23,982 nt of DNA from an uncultured Eubacteriales bacterium (GTDB taxonomy: Bacteria; Bacillota; Clostridia; Peptostreptococcales; Anaerovoracaceae). A model generated the notes under the pieces. It saw only the letters and a program-made list of their open reading frames with translations. It ran no database searches and was not told where the DNA came from. Position numbers and translations under genes: made by a program. The DNA is taken from positions 1-23,982 of the forward strand of contig UQOC01000030.1 of assembly GCA_900542565.1 (NCBI GenBank), given 5' to 3'. Positions 1-7,068 of the stretch are shown here, one piece after another (within the stretch, counting starts at the first letter, position 1; each line of letters opens with the position of its first letter).

Positions 1-2
1 CG

Positions 3-464
3 GTCATCTGGCGGGGCCCGGTCATCTCCGGCGTGGTCCAGCAGTTCTGGACCGATGTGCTGTGGAACTGCGACTATCTGTTCGTGGACATGCCGCCGGG
101 AACCGGCGACGTGTCTCTCAGCGTGTTCCAGTCCATCCCCCTGGACGGCATCGTCATCGTGGCCTCCCCCCAGGAGCTGGTGAGCATGGTGGTGGAGAAG
201 GCCGTCAAAATGGCGGAGATGATGGAGGTCCCCATCGTGGGCCTGGTGGAAAACATGAGCTATGTGGCCTGCCCGGACTGCGGGAAGAAGATCTACCTCT
301 TCGGCCAGGGCAAGACCGCCCAGGCCGCGGAGCGCCATCACCTGCCCGTGCTGGCGGAGATGCCCATTGATCCGGCCCTGGCCGCTCTCACCGACGCCGG
401 GGACATCGAATCCTTCCAGGGCAGCTGGCTGGACCAGGCCGCCGACAAGCTGGAGGGGAAGTAA
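3..464 (+). CDS. Mrp/NBP35 (ApbC-type) Fe-S cluster carrier ATPase, 5'-truncated
   Basis: This is the C-terminal 153 residues of a P-loop ATPase that carries and delivers Fe-S clusters in the cytoplasm. The frame is open from base 3, so the N-terminal part with the Walker A loop lies outside the window. Visible family marks are the opening V-I-W-R-G-P-V-I-S-G block, the Walker B-like D-M-P-P-G-T-G-D segment, V-E-N-M-S-Y, and a C-P-D-C pair just after it, the bridging-cluster cysteines seen in many Mrp proteins. The C-terminus P-I-D-P-A-L-A-A-L-T-D-A-G-D is also typical. The ATG at 33 is an internal methionine-free artefact of ATG/GTG scanning: the conserved block begins before it. A strong terminator follows 9 bases after the stop, so the gene ends its transcript here. 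Third positions are nearly all G or C, as in xpt and guaA. Confidence 0.93.
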   Translation, partial: VIWRGPVISGVVQQFWTDVLWNCDYLFVDMPPGTGDVSLSVFQSIPLDGIVIVASPQELVSMVVEKAVKMAEMMEVPIVGLVENMSYVACPDCGKKIYLFGQGKTAQAAERHHLPVLAEMPIDPALAALTDAGDIESFQGSWLDQAADKLEGK

Positions 465-473
465 AACACAACG

Positions 474-515
474 GCCGCACTGTGTCCATCCACGGTGCGG
501 CTTTTGTTCCTTTTT
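474..515 (+). terminator. Rho-independent terminator after the Mrp gene
   Basis: The arms GCCGCACTGTG (474-484) and CACGGTGCGGC (491-501) form an 11-bp stem with one G-T wobble and a 6-base loop. T-rich sequence, TTTTGTTCCTTTTT, follows at 502-515. The placement 9 bases after the Mrp stop codon fits a gene-end terminator. Confidence 0.88.
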
Positions 516-548
516 GTCCGTCCTATGCAAATCCACCGGAGAGAGGCC

Positions 549-584
549 CCGCATTTTGTGGGCAAAAACAGTTGCAAAATGCGG
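549..584. promoter_or_regulatory. Inverted repeat overlapping the xpt -35 box, candidate operator
   Basis: CCGCATTTTG (549-558) and CAAAATGCGG (575-584) are perfect 10-bp inverted arms around a 16-base spacer. The right arm covers the -35 box of the predicted xpt promoter and part of its spacer. A repressor operator is the simplest reading, for example for a purine regulator; a transcript from further upstream could also fold here. No purine riboswitch core was recognised in the leader. Confidence 0.45.
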
Positions 585-600
585 CAGGATTCGAGATAAT
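572..600 (+). promoter_or_regulatory. Candidate sigma-A promoter for xpt (and guaA)
   Basis: TTGCAA at 572-577 and GATAAT at 595-600 are separated by exactly 17 bases, and the promoter lies about 65 bases upstream of the xpt start. The -35 box matches the consensus at 4 of 6 bases and the -10 box at 5 of 6. The right arm of a 10-bp inverted repeat (549-584) overlaps the -35 box, which suggests control at this site. Confidence 0.6.
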
Positions 601-664
601 AGGAAAAAGATCAAATTTGGCATAAAATCATGCAAAATACAGAGAGATCAAGGGGGAATCACCC

Positions 665-1246
665 ATGCAGGAACTGAAGGACCGCATTGTGAAAGAGGGC
701 AAGGTGCTGCCCGGCAACATCATCAAGGTGGACGGCTTCCTGAACCACCGCATCGACACGGAGCTGATGGACCACATCGCCGAGGAGTTCGGCAAGCACT
801 TCAACATGGACGAGGTCACCGTGATCCTCACCGCCGAGGCCAGCGGCATCGCCCTGTCCGCCATCGTGGCCCAGCATTACCACAAGCCCATGATCTTCGC
901 CAAGAAGGCCAAGAGCGACAACATCGAGGGCGGCCTGTACCAGAGCGACATCTTCTCCTACACCTATAAGAAGAAGGTGACCCTGCTGGTGTCCAAGGAG
1001 TGGCTCTCCTCCGACGACAAGGTGCTGATCATCGACGACTTCATGGCCAACGGCGAGGCCATGCGGGGCCTGTGCGACATCGTCGATGCCGCCGGCGCCA
1101 CGCTGGTGGGCATCGGCTGCGCCGTGGAGAAGGGCTTCCAGGGCGGCGGCGACCGGCTGCGGGCCATGGACGTCAACTACCACGCCCTGGCCGTCATCGA
1201 GAGCGCCGACGAGAACGGCATCGTCTTCCGGGACGACGAGGAGTAA
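665..1246 (+). CDS. xpt: Xanthine phosphoribosyltransferase
   Basis: This cytoplasmic salvage enzyme joins xanthine to PRPP to make XMP, the substrate of GuaA encoded next. The 193-residue length matches Bacillus Xpt. Family features are the N-terminal L-K-x-x-I-x-x-E-G-x-V-L block, K-V-D-x-F-L-N-H-x-I-D, the T-A-E-A-S-G-I-A segment, and the PRPP-binding loop [13 protein letters not shown] at about residues 120-132. The C-terminal [12 protein letters not shown] also fits, and this combination separates Xpt from ordinary adenine phosphoribosyltransferases. The ATG at 665 has an AGGGGG ribosome site about 10 bases upstream. guaA starts 44 bases after the stop, so the two are probably co-transcribed. 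Codon use is strongly GC-ended. Confidence 0.95.
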   Translation: MQELKDRIVKEGKVLPGNIIKVDGFLNHRIDTELMDHIAEEFGKHFNMDEVTVILTAEASGIALSAIVAQHYHKPMIFAKKAKSDNIEGGLYQSDIFSYTYKKKVTLLVSKEWLSSDDKVLIIDDFMANGEAMRGLCDIVDAAGATLVGIGCAVEKGFQGGGDRLRAMDVNYHALAVIESADENGIVFRDDEE

Positions 1247-1290
1247 AACGGCGCGGAAGCGGAAAACTTTCAGAGAAAGGGGAGCATGTC

Positions 1291-2208
1291 ATGTCCCATC
1301 AGACTGTGATCGTCCTGGACTTCGGCGGACAGTACAACCAGCTCATCGCCCGCCGGGTCCGGGAGTGCGGCGTATACTGCGAGGTCAAGCCCTACACCAC
1401 CCCCCTGGCCGACCTGATGGCCATGGAGCCCATCGGCTTCATCTTCACCGGCGGCCCCAACTCCGTATACCTGGAGAACTCTCCCCAGGTGGACCCGGCC
1501 CTGTTTGAGGCCGGCGTGCCGGTGCTGGGCATCTGCTACGGCTGCCAGCTCATGGCCCACACCCTGGGGGGCCGGGTCACCGCCGCCCAGGACGACTCCG
1601 CCCGGGAGTACGGCAAGACGGAGACCTTCTACAACACCGGCTGCAAGCTCTTCAAGGGCCTGCCGGAGTGCGGCGTGAGCTGGATGAGCCACGGGGACTA
1701 CATGGAGAAGGTCCCCGAGGGCTTCGCCCTGATGGCCCACTCCAAGGCCTGCCCCAACGTGGCCATCGCCGACGAGGCCCGGGGCTTCTACGGCGTGCAG
1801 TTCCACCCGGAGGTCAACCACACGGAGAGCGGCCTGCGGATGATCCGCAACTTCCTCTACGAGGTCTGCGGCGCCGTGGGCGACTGGACCATGGAGGACT
1901 ACAAGCGCACCGCCATTGCCGCCATCCGGGAGAAGGTGGGGAGCGGCAAGGTCCTGCTGGCCCTCTCAGGCGGCGTGGACAGCTCCGTGTGCGCCGCTCT
2001 GCTGGCGGAGGCGGTGGGCGAGCAGCTCACCTGCGTGTTCGTGGACCACGGCCTCATGCGGAAGAACGAGGGGGACGAGGTGGAGGCCGCCTTCTCCAAG
2101 TGGGACATCAACTTCGTCCGCGTGGACGCGGAGCAGCGCTTCCTCATCAAGCTGGCCGGGGTATCTGAGCCGGAGCACAAGCGGAAAATCATTGGCGAGG
2201 AGTTTATC
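1291..2208 (+). pseudogene. guaA: GMP synthase (glutamine-hydrolysing), 5' part only; runs in frame into rmlA
   Basis: GuaA aminates XMP to GMP using glutamine and ATP. The ATG at 1291 follows an AAAGGGGAG ribosome site. The class I amidotransferase domain (about residues 1-200) is complete, with the nucleophile Cys82 in G-I-C-Y-G and the His172/Glu174 pair in F-H-P-E. The ATP pyrophosphatase domain begins with the S-G-G-V-D-S-S loop at 226-232 and reaches [14 protein letters not shown] at about residue 306. A normal GuaA continues for about 200 more residues, including the dimerisation domain; these are absent. Without a stop the frame passes into the C-terminal part of RmlA and ends at 2817, giving 508 residues in all, close to a normal GuaA length. 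Automatic annotation could therefore miss the break. The gene is probably intact in its source genome and broken here by a chimeric joint. Confidence 0.92.
2191..2208. other. Chimeric joint between guaA and rmlA at a shared motif
   Basis: These 18 bases encode Ile-Gly-Glu-Glu-Phe-Ile, a motif that occurs in both GuaA (after K-R-K-I) and RmlA (before the G-D-x-x-A-x-V-L-G-D-N segment). GuaA-like sequence precedes it and RmlA-like sequence follows. Upstream codons end almost only in G or C; downstream codons often end in A or T, with many TTA, GTA and GAT. Drift toward A/T-ended codons (GTA TCT at 2161-2166, ATT, TTT) starts about 30 bases before the motif, so the exact breakpoint is uncertain. 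Confidence 0.85.
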
Positions 2209-2817
2209 AATGGTGACTCCGTTGCCATGGTATTAGGTGATAATATTTTCCATGGACAGGGCTTAAACAAGAGATTAAAAGCTGCTGCCAATAAGGGAAA
2301 AGGCGCAACTGTATTCGGTTACTATGTAGACGATCCGGAGCGTTTCGGTATCGTTGAATTTGACGCAAACGGCAAAGCGATCTCTATTGAAGAGAAGCCT
2401 GAAAAGCCGAAGTCCAATTACTGCGTAACAGGACTTTATTTCTACGATAACCGCGTTGTAGAGTATGCAAAGAACTTAAAGCCATCTGCAAGAGGCGAGT
2501 TAGAGATCACAGACCTGAACCGTATCTATCTGGAAAATGGCGATCTGGATGTTATCTTACTGGGACAGGGCTTTACCTGGCTGGATACAGGAACCCATGA
2601 GTCCTTAGTAGAAGCAACCAACTTTGTAAAGACGGTAGAGACCCACCAGCACAGAAAGATTGCGTGCCTGGAAGAGATCGCATACTTAAACGGCTGGATC
2701 ACCAAAGAGCAGGTATTAGAGACCTACGAAGTTTTAAAGAAGAACCAGTACGGCAAGTACCTGAAAGACGTTTTAGACGGAAAGTATGTAGACAAGCTGC
2801 ATAACCGCGAATTCTAA
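2209..2817 (+). pseudogene. rmlA: Glucose-1-phosphate thymidylyltransferase, C-terminal part without its N-terminus
   Basis: RmlA makes dTDP-glucose from glucose 1-phosphate and dTTP, the first step toward dTDP-L-rhamnose for surface polysaccharides. This part corresponds to about residue 100 onward of the roughly 290-residue family. It shows [48 protein letters not shown] and W-L-D-T-G-T-H. The N-terminal nucleotide-binding G-G-x-G-T-R-L loop and the first Asp ligand are missing, so this piece cannot be active alone. It has no start or ribosome site and is read only as the tail of guaA. AT-richer codons than the upstream genes point to a different source genome. No rmlB, rmlC or rmlD gene is nearby. 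Confidence 0.93.
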
Positions 2818-2836
2818 CGAACAAGCTATAGGGCGC

Positions 2837-2948
2837 AAAATTCAAGAAATAAGCGGATGTTGAGCTTGCTCATAAGTCCGCTTATGGCTTGAATTTTACA
2901 TCGGATGGATATCCGATGCTTCTTGTTGCGGCTTGCCGCAGCAAGAAG
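2837..2948. repeat. Three consecutive strong hairpins between the rmlA fragment and hpf
   Basis: Hairpin 1 (2837-2897) stacks AAAATTCAAG/CTTGAATTTT, ATAAGCGGA/TCCGCTTAT and TGAGC/GCTCA with small internal loops, 24 pairs in all. Hairpin 2 (2899-2918) pairs CATCGGAT with ATCCGATG around GGAT. Hairpin 3 (2919-2948) pairs CTTCTTGTTGCGG with CCGCAGCAAGAAG through one wobble, around a CTTG loop. None has a clean T-run, so terminator function is doubtful. They resemble dispersed intergenic palindromic repeats, or could be a structured leader for hpf, which starts 43 bases later. Confidence 0.8.
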
Positions 2949-2991
2949 ATGTCCCTCGCATAGAGCTATTTTAGGAGGAAAAATTTACATT

Positions 2992-3519
2992 ATGAAGATC
3001 ATCGTAACAGGCAAAAACATATCCGTGACCGACAAGATCCAGGCGGCTATCGACAAAAAGTTTGAGAAGCTGGGAAAGTATTTTGCTGACGACATCAAGG
3101 CGACCGTAGTGATGCACCCGGAAAAGGCCAAAGTAAAGATGGAAGCTACCATCACGACCAAGGGGGCTATTTTCAGGGCTGAGGATGTGTCCCAAGATAT
3201 TTTTGACTGTATCGATATCGTGGCGGATAAACTTCAGAGCCAGATGTCCAAGTACAAAGGTAAGATGCTTAAAAAACACAAATCCAATGATTCTGTCAGA
3301 TTTGAGCTGATACCTGAGATCGAGGAAGAGCATGAGGAAGGAAAGGTAGTAAAGACAAAGAAATTCCAGCTTGCCCCGATGACAGTGGATGAAGCCATCC
3401 TGCAAATGGAGCTGCTCCAGCATAACTTTTTCGTTTTCCTCAATCTTGAGACTGACAGCGTAAATGTAGTCTACAAGAGACAGGATGATAACTATGGGCT
3501 GCTGGAAACCACATATTGA
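2992..3519 (+). CDS. hpf: Ribosome hibernation-promoting factor, long form
   Basis: The long-form factor binds the 30S decoding region and pairs ribosomes into inactive 100S dimers in stationary phase. The 175-residue product has the N-terminal S30AE/YfiA domain, with M-K-I-I-V-T-G-K-N-I-S-V-T-D and repeated basic strands through about residue 100. After an acidic linker (E-I-E-E-E-H-E-E) comes the C-terminal dimerisation domain, K-K-F-Q-L-A-P-M-T-V-D-E-A-I-L-Q-M-E, containing H-N-F-F-V-F. I chose the ATG at 2992 because TTAGGAGGAAAAA precedes it and the conserved domain starts there; longer readings add unrelated residues translated from the hairpin region. The gene stands alone, with a strong terminator after it. 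It may belong to segment B or C. Confidence 0.95.
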   Translation: MKIIVTGKNISVTDKIQAAIDKKFEKLGKYFADDIKATVVMHPEKAKVKMEATITTKGAIFRAEDVSQDIFDCIDIVADKLQSQMSKYKGKMLKKHKSNDSVRFELIPEIEEEHEEGKVVKTKKFQLAPMTVDEAILQMELLQHNFFVFLNLETDSVNVVYKRQDDNYGLLETTY

Positions 3520-3565
3520 TCGTTAAGACGGCCCGTGGCCGCATTATATAATAAACCTATTTCCG

Positions 3566-3600
3566 CAAAACTGCCGGCTGCAAAGCCGGCAGTTTTGTTT
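3566..3600 (+). terminator. Rho-independent terminator after hpf
   Basis: CAAAACTGCCGGCT (3566-3579) and AGCCGGCAGTTTTG (3584-3597) form a perfect 14-bp stem around a GCAA loop, ending in T-rich sequence. It lies 46 bases after the hpf stop. Confidence 0.93.
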
Positions 3601-3770
3601 TGCCGCACCGGCATTATCAATGGCCAAATCATCGAAACGCTAAATATCTCAAGGCCCCAAGAAACATGATTGATTATATTGAAATGAAAGGTCATGTTTT
3701 TTAAAAGGGTTCTGCATATAAAAATATATAGATTTTGCACAAATATTATTATAAAAATCAGTTTTGCATG

Positions 3771-3799
3771 TTGACAATCATGCCAGGGGTGGGTATGAT
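3771..3799 (+). promoter_or_regulatory. Strong sigma-A promoter for the surface protein gene
   Basis: A perfect TTGACA at 3771-3776 is followed after exactly 17 bases by TATGAT at 3794-3799, 42 bases before the start codon. The stretch from 3601 to 3770 is AT-rich and holds no gene I can support. It has a weak hairpin, AAACATGA/TCATGTTT at 3662-3699, with a few T residues after it. Confidence 0.85.
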
Positions 3800-3841
3800 A
3801 ATAGAAAAGGTATAGCTAAACTAAAAAGAAGGGTGGGAAAT

Positions 3842-6031
3842 ATGACAAAACTGAAAAAGATATTCTCGGTGGCACTGTGCCTTGCAATGATATTTACATT
3901 GCCGGGATTTGCTGCGGCACAGTCAGGCGATACAGAACAAACCGCTGACTCGGTAGCGCGGGTAGGCGACAGATATTATGATACGCTGAAAGACGCCGCT
4001 AACGCTATTGACGCTACGGGAACGATAGAACTTGTTGCAGACGCAGAAGTAAGCGGAAATATAAACATTGCATCAAATAAAAATATTACGCTTGATTTGG
4101 GCAACTATACGATAACATACGATTTTTCCGGTTTAATCAAAAATAATGGAAAATTGACGATTCAGGCCGGAGAAGAAGGCGTGATTGATGCGCGACAGTC
4201 GACTACTGCCATAGAAACCAGAAATGGACAATTAACCATTAATTCCGGAACGATAATGGGAAACATGTATACTATAAAGGCAACAGATAGTATGATTGAT
4301 ATTTCCGGCGGAGAATTGTCCAATACATCAGAAAGCGGCAATGTTATATATTCTTATAAAAGCCAAACAGACATAACCGGGAATGCCAAAATAACCGGCG
4401 CAAACATCGCTGTAAAAATAATGGGCGGAGATTTGACCATATCTGAAAACGCCTACATAACAGGCAAATTTGGCGTAACGCTGTTTAATGACATTGAGGA
4501 CAACGCCCAAGACGCCTCTCACGCTCATTTCAATATGACCGGAGGAACCATTGAAGCAACATACGGCTTTGCTCTTTCAGGCAATAACTTGAGCTCGGCT
4601 CTGTGCAGCGCCGAGATAACCGGCGGCACACTCAGAAGCATTGACGAAGGCACAGGCATTTACTGGCCTATGGAAGGCGAACTGACGATAGGCGGCGACG
4701 CTGTTGTTGAAGGCGGCACAGGTATAGAAGCCAAGATGGGTACAATAACCATAAAAGACAATGCGACAATCACAGGTACAGGAGCATATCTTGATGGAAA
4801 GCCGGAAGGAGGCGGCGCACAGGCAGAAGGTTCAGCTATCCTGGCGTCTGCTCAGATGTACGGAGCAAGCGAAGGGCAATATATCAATAGCCCTGACCTT
4901 ATTGTGACTATTACAAGCGGTACGCTGACAGGAATCCAGGGCAATGCAGTGACCGTATATAATACAGAGGACATAGAAGCTCAAACTGCTGAAGTAAGCA
5001 TTACCGGAGGCCGGCTGAATGCTGCAGATGGCAGAGCAGGCGTGCAGGTTGTAATGGCAAAAGGAGATAATGAGACTGCGCTGATTCAGGGCGAAGAAAG
5101 CAATTCTTTTGCGACATCCAAGTCAAAGACCGAGGTTACAGTTTCATCAGACGCAGCCATTGCCGCCGTGGACAGAAACGGCCAGACCTCTTATTATACC
5201 AATGTCAGCGATGCGCTAAGTTCCAGCGCCGCTACAGCGCAAAACCCGGTAAGCATTTATGTACTTGGGGACAGCCAGGTGGACAGCGAAGCGATAAACA
5301 GCCAATATGTCAAGCTGATAACCGCAAAGGGAGTTGACCTTGATGTAAATTCCAATGTTGACGGTATGATCGTAAGAGAGACGGCCAATGAAGACGGAAG
5401 CAAGACTTATGAACTGGTTGATGATTCTGAACTTGCAGCTCCTGAAGCGTCACTTGGCGCAGATAAGACCACCGTTCACGAAGGAGAGACCATTATACTT
5501 ACAGCCGATGTCTCTAACAGCGAAAAGGGAGTTACTTATTCATACGCATGGTATAAAGACGGAAAGCTTATAGAGGGACAGGATTCTGCTGTTCTTAAAG
5601 TAACCGAAAGCGGAGTATATTCAGTACGGATCACCGCACAGAAGATTGAGGACAATGTCGTTACAACCTCAGAAACAGTTGAAAGCAACAGCGTAGAGTG
5701 TACTGTTGAGCCTCATCAATACACAGGCGAATGGCAAAATGATGCAACAGGCCACTGGCAGCTATGCGTATGCGGTGAAAAAGGAAATACAAGCGAACAT
5801 CAATTCGGAGAATGGGCGGTAACAAAAGAAGCCTCCGCTACCGAACAGGGAAGCCGCGAAAGAGTATGTTCAGTATGCGGTTACACACAGACAGAAGTAA
5901 TTGCTGCGACCGGAGAAGAAACGCCTAAGACAGGCGACGATAACAGCGCATTGCTGTGGATAGCCGTAATGATGCTGGCTGCCACCGGAGCAGCAGGCTG
6001 CACCGTTTATAACAGGAAGAAAAATAATTAA
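3842..6031 (+). CDS. Sortase-anchored surface protein with beta-helix-like repeats and an Ig-like domain
   Basis: This 729-residue protein is predicted to be exported and attached to the cell wall. A signal peptide (K-L-K-K then a hydrophobic run, cleavage near A-A-A-Q at 26/27) is followed from about residue 45 to 480 by many short imperfect repeats such as I-T-G-G-T-L and I-S-G-G, as in parallel beta-helix adhesins. An Ig-like segment lies at about 533-623 (W-Y-K-D-G-K-L, S-G-V-Y-S-V). Next come two cysteine pairs, C-V-C at 642-644 and C-S-V-C at 676-679, in a module common in clostridial surface proteins. The end is a sortase signal: T-P-K-T-G-D at 694-699, a membrane helix and a basic tail, R-K-K-N-N. 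The ATG at 3842 was chosen because the signal peptide begins there and the promoter at 3771-3799 lies upstream. The ligand is unknown. The gene is AT-richer than its neighbours and stands alone between terminators, which would fit transfer. Confidence 0.85.
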   Translation: MTKLKKIFSVALCLAMIFTLPGFAAAQSGDTEQTADSVARVGDRYYDTLKDAANAIDATGTIELVADAEVSGNINIASNKNITLDLGNYTITYDFSGLIKNNGKLTIQAGEEGVIDARQSTTAIETRNGQLTINSGTIMGNMYTIKATDSMIDISGGELSNTSESGNVIYSYKSQTDITGNAKITGANIAVKIMGGDLTISENAYITGKFGVTLFNDIEDNAQDASHAHFNMTGGTIEATYGFALSGNNLSSALCSAEITGGTLRSIDEGTGIYWPMEGELTIGGDAVVEGGTGIEAKMGTITIKDNATITGTGAYLDGKPEGGGAQAEGSAILASAQMYGASEGQYINSPDLIVTITSGTLTGIQGNAVTVYNTEDIEAQTAEVSITGGRLNAADGRAGVQVVMAKGDNETALIQGEESNSFATSKSKTEVTVSSDAAIAAVDRNGQTSYYTNVSDALSSSAATAQNPVSIYVLGDSQVDSEAINSQYVKLITAKGVDLDVNSNVDGMIVRETANEDGSKTYELVDDSELAAPEASLGADKTTVHEGETIILTADVSNSEKGVTYSYAWYKDGKLIEGQDSAVLKVTESGVYSVRITAQKIEDNVVTTSETVESNSVECTVEPHQYTGEWQNDATGHWQLCVCGEKGNTSEHQFGEWAVTKEASATEQGSRERVCSVCGYTQTEVIAATGEETPKTGDDNSALLWIAVMMLAATGAAGCTVYNRKKNN

Positions 6032-6076
6032 AGATCTGCCGGCAGTTTAACGATAATCTAACGCATGTTATTTGTG

Positions 6077-6112
6077 CCCCGGGAGTGAGCGCAACGCTTC
6101 CGGGGTTGTTTT
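6077..6112 (+). terminator. Terminator after the surface protein gene
   Basis: CCCCGGGAG (6077-6085) pairs with CTTCCGGGG (6097-6105) through one G-T wobble around an 11-base loop. TTGTTTT follows. It lies 45 bases after the stop codon. Confidence 0.85.
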
Positions 6113-6160
6113 ATGTCTTATATTGTAGAGCCGATGTATGTCCCAAAATACAATATCTAC

Positions 6161-6189
6161 TTGAAACTGACACATTTTCAAAGTATAAT
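6161..6189 (+). promoter_or_regulatory. Sigma-A promoter of the cdaA operon
   Basis: TTGAAA at 6161-6166 and a perfect TATAAT at 6184-6189 are spaced by 17 bases. The promoter is 33 bases upstream of the cdaA start and just after the previous gene's terminator, so it probably drives cdaA-cdaR-glmM-glmS. Confidence 0.85.
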
Positions 6190-6222
6190 GAAAATAACCA
6201 CATATAGAAGGAAAAGATTATT

Positions 6223-7068
6223 ATGGAAACTTTCTTTAATAATATAGTGTCCAGCATTGGTGTTACAGATGTGCTGGACATAGCTATAGTTGCTTTCCTA
6301 GTATATAAGGTCTTAGGCTTTATAAGGGAGACGAGGGCGGAACAGCTTGCAAAGGGACTTCTTGTGCTCGTCATTTGCACGCTGCTTTCAGACTTTTTCA
6401 AGCTTTATACGCTCCACTGGCTGCTTTCCGGAGTAGTCTCAGTCGGACTGATCGCCATCGTGGTGATCTTCCAGCCGGAGCTCAGGCGGGCTCTTGAACA
6501 TCTGGGCAGGAGCAGATTTGCCAACATAATGAACGACATAGACAAAGAAGAAGCCAAGCGGATGGTGAACGAGATAGTCAGAGCCATAGAGAGCATGTCG
6601 GCTTCGCGGACGGGCGCGCTCATGGTAATAGAAAAGGAGATCACCCTCAACGACATAGTCGAGACCGGCACGGTAATCGATGCATATATTTCGGCAGAAA
6701 TGATAGGAAATATCTTTTATGAAGGGGCGCCGCTCCATGACGGAGCCCTGATTTTGCGTGGAGACAGACTTTATGCCGCCGGGTGCGTGCTGCCCCTGAC
6801 CCAGAACAAGGAGCTGAGCAAGGAACTGGGCACCAGGCACAGGGCAGGCATAGGCATAACAGAAAACTCAGATGCGCTGGTCATAATCGTGTCCGAAGAA
6901 ACGGGCGTGATCTCTCTGGCTCAGAACGGGGAGCTGACCAGATTCCTCGAAGCGAAAAAGATAGAGAAGACCTTGCTAGATCTTTATCTTCAGGAAGATT
7001 CCAAGGGAATCTTTACAGAAAAGATAGGCAAAGTGTTCGGCAGAGGTGATAAGCATGCTAAAAAGTAA
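6223..7068 (+). CDS. cdaA: Membrane diadenylate cyclase CdaA
   Basis: CdaA condenses two ATP into cyclic di-AMP, the messenger controlling potassium, osmolyte and cell-wall balance in Firmicutes. The 281-residue protein has three N-terminal membrane helices (about residues 15-33, 40-58 and 64-83). The DAC domain follows, with the catalytic H-D-G-A motif at 172-175 and the R-H-R motif at 205-207 in G-T-R-H-R-A-G-I-G. The start at 6223 follows an AGAAGGAAAAG ribosome site and gives the usual N-terminus. The end overlaps cdaR by 14 bases, so the two are probably translationally coupled. The arrangement cdaA-cdaR-glmM is the classic conserved cluster. Confidence 0.97.
   Translation: METFFNNIVSSIGVTDVLDIAIVAFLVYKVLGFIRETRAEQLAKGLLVLVICTLLSDFFKLYTLHWLLSGVVSVGLIAIVVIFQPELRRALEHLGRSRFANIMNDIDKEEAKRMVNEIVRAIESMSASRTGALMVIEKEITLNDIVETGTVIDAYISAEMIGNIFYEGAPLHDGALILRGDRLYAAGCVLPLTQNKELSKELGTRHRAGIGITENSDALVIIVSEETGVISLAQNGELTRFLEAKKIEKTLLDLYLQEDSKGIFTEKIGKVFGRGDKHAKK

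Noticed and set aside
465..664. Guanine/purine riboswitch ahead of xpt
   Set aside because: The conserved three-way junction and loop sequences of the purine aptamer were not found; the visible signals are a promoter and an inverted repeat.
659..1183. Minus-strand ORF opposite xpt, and similar long antisense frames in the GC-rich segment
   Set aside because: High third-position GC removes stop codons from other frames. The translations are His/Val/Ala-rich low-complexity sequence typical of shadows.
1291..2817. A genuine bifunctional GuaA-RmlA fusion enzyme
   Set aside because: Both halves lack essential parts, codon style changes at the joint, and the joint falls on a motif common to both families. 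A chimera explains all three.
3764..3841. Longer start for the surface protein gene
   Set aside because: The earlier start would lie within the promoter (3771-3799) and would put 26 residues before an otherwise perfect signal peptide.
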